Below are positions 61,631-64,000 of a DNA stretch of 64,000 bases, piece by piece. Positions within the stretch are counted from its first letter, which is position 1; the number at the start of each line of letters is the position of its first letter. Under the pieces are notes generated by a model. That model saw only the letters and a list, made by a program, of their open reading frames with translations, was not told the DNA's origin and did no database searches. This stretch comes from Balamuthia mandrillaris (Eukaryota > Discosea > Longamoebia > Balamuthiidae), in contig JAVKOQ010000113.1 of assembly GCA_031835245.1 (NCBI GenBank), positions 1 through 64,000 of the forward strand, in the 5' to 3' direction. Made by a program: the position numbers and the translations under genes.

Positions 61631-61706
61631 TTGGAACGCTACCGTGGTGGGGCAGGTATATGGACTGAACTTCTATCCGCTGGGGGTTCGACTCCCCTGT
61701 GTCCAA
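61631..61706 (+). tRNA. tRNA-Phe-like sequence (anticodon GAA), probably a pseudogene
   Basis: A cloverleaf can be drawn: D stem TACC/GGTA (61640-61643, 61655-61658), anticodon stem ATGGA/TCTAT with the loop CTGAACT (GAA at 61667-61669), a five-base variable loop, and a T arm GGGGG-TTCGACT-CCCCT (61682-61698) that is also a good B box. The acceptor stem pairs poorly (about two clear mismatches), base 8 is not T and base 37 is a pyrimidine. It could be a decayed tRNA or a tRNA-derived element. Confidence 0.35.
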
Positions 61707-62474
61707 CTCCTACTTCGATACCTTTCTTTCGTTTTTTTTTTACCTCTAATTGTTTTTTGCCGTAACAAAAAACAAACGATTAGAAAAGTGCATGAATGGA
61801 AGGATTTGTTGGCCAGGGTAATAATAATAACGAAAGAGAGCGATAATAGAGAGACCGCACCTTTTTTTTTTTGTTACAGCAAATGAACCAATTTGCTAGA
61901 AAACGGCATGAGACGACACATGCAAGACACCCGCTTTCTCCCCCTGCTTGTGAGCTGGGACCTGTCGGGATGAGTTTGATGGGCTCCTGGTGGGATTGTC
62001 AGCTTCCTTAATGCCGTGGTGCTGACATCCTCTGTTTCCTAAAACCACAAGATCTCCCAGGACGACTCGATTCATTCCTTTCCTACCACCGCATTATCTC
62101 CCAGGACGACCCGAATCGTAGATCAACCCCTACTACTACTTGAGGGAACCAGACAAAAAAAATAGAGAGAGAGAGGAGGCGAGCCCTTTTTTATTTTGCT
62201 GTGTGGTTTGGGTGGCCGCTTTGCTTCTCTCTTCTTCTTCTTTTTTTTTGCATGCGTGACAGCTCCTTGTGTTGTTCTCGGTAGCCGCCGGTACGCACGC
62301 ACGCACTTAACAACAACGACAAGCTTCCCCCTTGCTTCCACTTGAGCTTTTTTTTTTATTGGTTTTGCCGGTATTGTTTTTTTTTTCTCTCTCTCCTTTC
62401 TTTCCCGCTCCACTTTTGTTGATTATTTTTTTTTTAACAAATTCATCGCGTGATCTTTTTTTTTTTTGGGGTCG

Positions 62475-62844
62475 ATGAGAAAACAGATTGAACCACGTGA
62501 AAAAAAAAACAACAGGGAAAAAAGAATGACAACAAAGAAACGCAAGGCCGCCAGCATGTTGTCGGAGCAGCAGCACCAACAACAGGGCAGCGAGGAGGAG
62601 GAGCCACAACCACCACCAGAACGACCGCAGCCCCATAACCACCACACCCACAGCGACCAGAAGGAGAAGGAGAAGGAGAAGGAGGAGGCGAGAGGGACGG
62701 GGCGGTTCGCTGTCTCCCCGCTCCACTCCACGCTGACCGTCCCTGAGGACGAGCACGCCTTTAAAGCCCACTTGAACGAGTTTATGGAAGGGAGAGGGTA
62801 TAGTCTTTGTGTGTTTTGTTTTGTGTCGTCTCTCTCCTCTTTCT

Positions 62845-62879
<35 letters not shown>

Positions 62880-63624
62880 ACAAACCAAATATAAATAGAA
62901 CACCACTGGGACGAGTGCCTCAGCTCGGTCACCGAGAAGTGGACCTGTTCGTGCTCTATCGCGAAGTGGTGAAGCGGGGCGGCTTGGAGGCGGTCGTCAA
63001 GAACAAGTGCTGGAAGGAAATAGCCAGCGTGTTCCGCTTCCCAAAGACCTGCACCAATGCCGGCTACACCCTTCGCATACACTACCTGCGTTATCTCTAT
63101 GCCTATGAGCAACGCTTCTTCTTTGGCAATCTGGAGGAATGCTATGTCGATGACAATGCCTTTCTTCGCCCCAAACGCAGCTCTGCGAGGAGTTAGTCCC
63201 CTTTCCTTTCTTGGCTTCTGTTTTCCCACTTCTCTCGTCTCGTTCTTCTGTTCTTCTGTTCTCTTCTTTTTGCTCTCTTCTCACGTTTATCCTTTTTTTC
63301 TTCCCTAAAAACTATATAGTGGCTCAAGAGTCATCTACTTTGCCAACTTCCTCACCCGCTTCTTCTTCGTTGTACAATAACTATTCTGACATCCCAACTC
63401 GTCGCCGTAGCGCCATGCGACGAGGAACATTGGCTTCTCGAAACAGCTCATCCACCTCCCTTGGAGGTGGCAGCATCATGACTGGTCCCTCAACCATGAT
63501 GATGGGAAGCTTAAACGGCGCCGCTGGTCATTCTTTTGTTGATGCTGCCCCGCCCTCTCATCTTCAAGGTTTTTCTTTCTTGTTACTTCTTTCTTTGTTG
63601 ATTTCTTTCAAGCTCTTTGTTTTT

Positions 63625-63666
<42 letters not shown>

Positions 63667-64000
63667 TCTCTTCAAATAATAACGAATTGTTAACATCATT
63701 CAGACTATAATCGAACACCACTTCCGAAGACTTCACGAAGACTTCAAGAAGAGGCCCACAAGTACCCCAATCATCACCTCCACAAACTTTTGGTGCTCAG
63801 CCTGGAGGCCAAAGTGCCAAGACAAGTGAGATGGAGCCTCGACGTTCTCTCTGTTCTCTCCTACGAAGAGCAGCTCAACTTGAACTCTCCCGCTCTGTCG
63901 GGACTCATCGATGCTCTCTTGTCTCATTCCAGCAACTATTTCAAGCACTTTCTCTTTTGTTCCTCATCATCACCCGAAAACAATCACTATTCACCTTCTT
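62475..64000 (+). CDS. ARID-domain chromatin protein, ARID2/RSC9-like (partial)
   Basis: Exons 62475-62797, 62899-63191, 63320-63568 and 63704 to the window edge. After a Gln/Glu/Pro/His-rich N-terminus comes an ARID domain (about residues 85-200): FKAHLNEFMEGRG, PQLGHREVDLFVLYREVVKR, GGLEAVVKNKCWKEIASVF and LRIHYLRYLYAYEQ. ARID domains bind AT-rich DNA. The last exon has KLLVLSLEAKVPRQVRWSLD and VLSVLSYEEQ, like the armadillo-type segment after the ARID of ARID2/BAF200 and yeast RSC9, subunits of the PBAF/RSC remodelling complexes. The gene runs off the right edge; an alternative start is ATG 62526. Confidence 0.88.

Larger units (their letters stand above)
61317..62474. other. intergenic region with GTCGAC sites and tRNA-like sequence
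   Basis: GTCGAC at 61472, 61492 and 61529 lie 156-218 bases upstream of the ALG1 start. A tRNA-like sequence is at 61631-61706. At 62052-62070 and 62096-62114 the sequence ATCTCCCAGGACGACYCGA occurs twice. The right part is the leader of the ARID gene. No protein gene is supported. Confidence 0.5.

Overview
The window is eukaryotic nuclear DNA, most likely from an amoebozoan. It has many short GT-AG introns, often starting GTACGT, and a kinase-SH2 gene with the linker of the Dictyostelium SHK family. The ubiquitin has Ser19, Gln28 and Ala57; from memory this suits an Acanthamoeba/Balamuthia-type (discosean) amoeba better than Dictyostelium, but that placement is inference. No plasmid, phage or bacterial feature is present. 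Exon joins below were worked out by hand from splice signals, codon phase and family conservation; for nearly all genes every exon phase closes.

Layout. 1-1015: the 3' end of a fossil Ty3/gypsy chromovirus, then 2.2 kb of decayed sequence. 3261-5558 (+): SHK-type pseudokinase-SH2. 6410-7788 (+): atypical Rab-like GTPase whose start codon seems to be made by splicing. 8152-10319 (-): SR-cyclophilin, head to head with 10540-13413 (+), a PPR-like organelle protein. 14246-17553 (+): winged-helix/zinc nuclear protein. 18050-20134 (+): RhoGEF. 20460-21964 (+): unknown protein with a minisatellite-filled intron. 21870-22985 (-): unrecognised, possibly transposon-derived. 23246-23716 (+): SF3B5. 24246-24815 (+): PLAC8 protein. 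25120-29020 (+): YME2/RNA12 mitochondrial protein. 29499-30401 (+): ubiquitin x3 fused to an AN1 finger. 30825-32493 (+): ERK7/MAPK15-type kinase. 32772-34192 (-): secreted protein of about 58 YDGGDVS heptads. 35322-36876 (+): 3-hydroxyanthranilate dioxygenase. 37014-39746 (-): second PPR-like protein, head to head with 39975-42691 (+), acyl-CoA oxidase. 42839-44478 (-): EngB/GTPBP8. 44709-45667 (-): coiled-coil protein. 46056-48918 (-): alkyl-DHAP synthase. 49473-50162 (+): plain polyubiquitin. 50291-54766 (-): kinase-PH-FYVE. 55417-57803 (-): NDR kinase. 58881-61316 (-): ALG1. 62475 to the right edge (+): ARID2/RSC9-like protein, cut by the window.

Themes. Genes are dense and mostly housekeeping: organelle expression (two PPR-like proteins, EngB, YME2), peroxisomal lipid work (acyl-CoA oxidase, alkyl-DHAP synthase), signalling (Rab, RhoGEF, four kinase-fold proteins), ubiquitin, splicing and chromatin. 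Two signals recur between genes: the palindrome GTCGAC, often as TTGTCGACA and in clusters close upstream of start codons, and CRE-like TGACGT. Intron microsatellites are strand-biased, pyrimidine-rich on the coding strand. The most unusual proteins are the YDGGDVS repeat protein, ubiquitin3-AN1, the pseudokinase-SH2 protein and the kinase-PH-FYVE protein.
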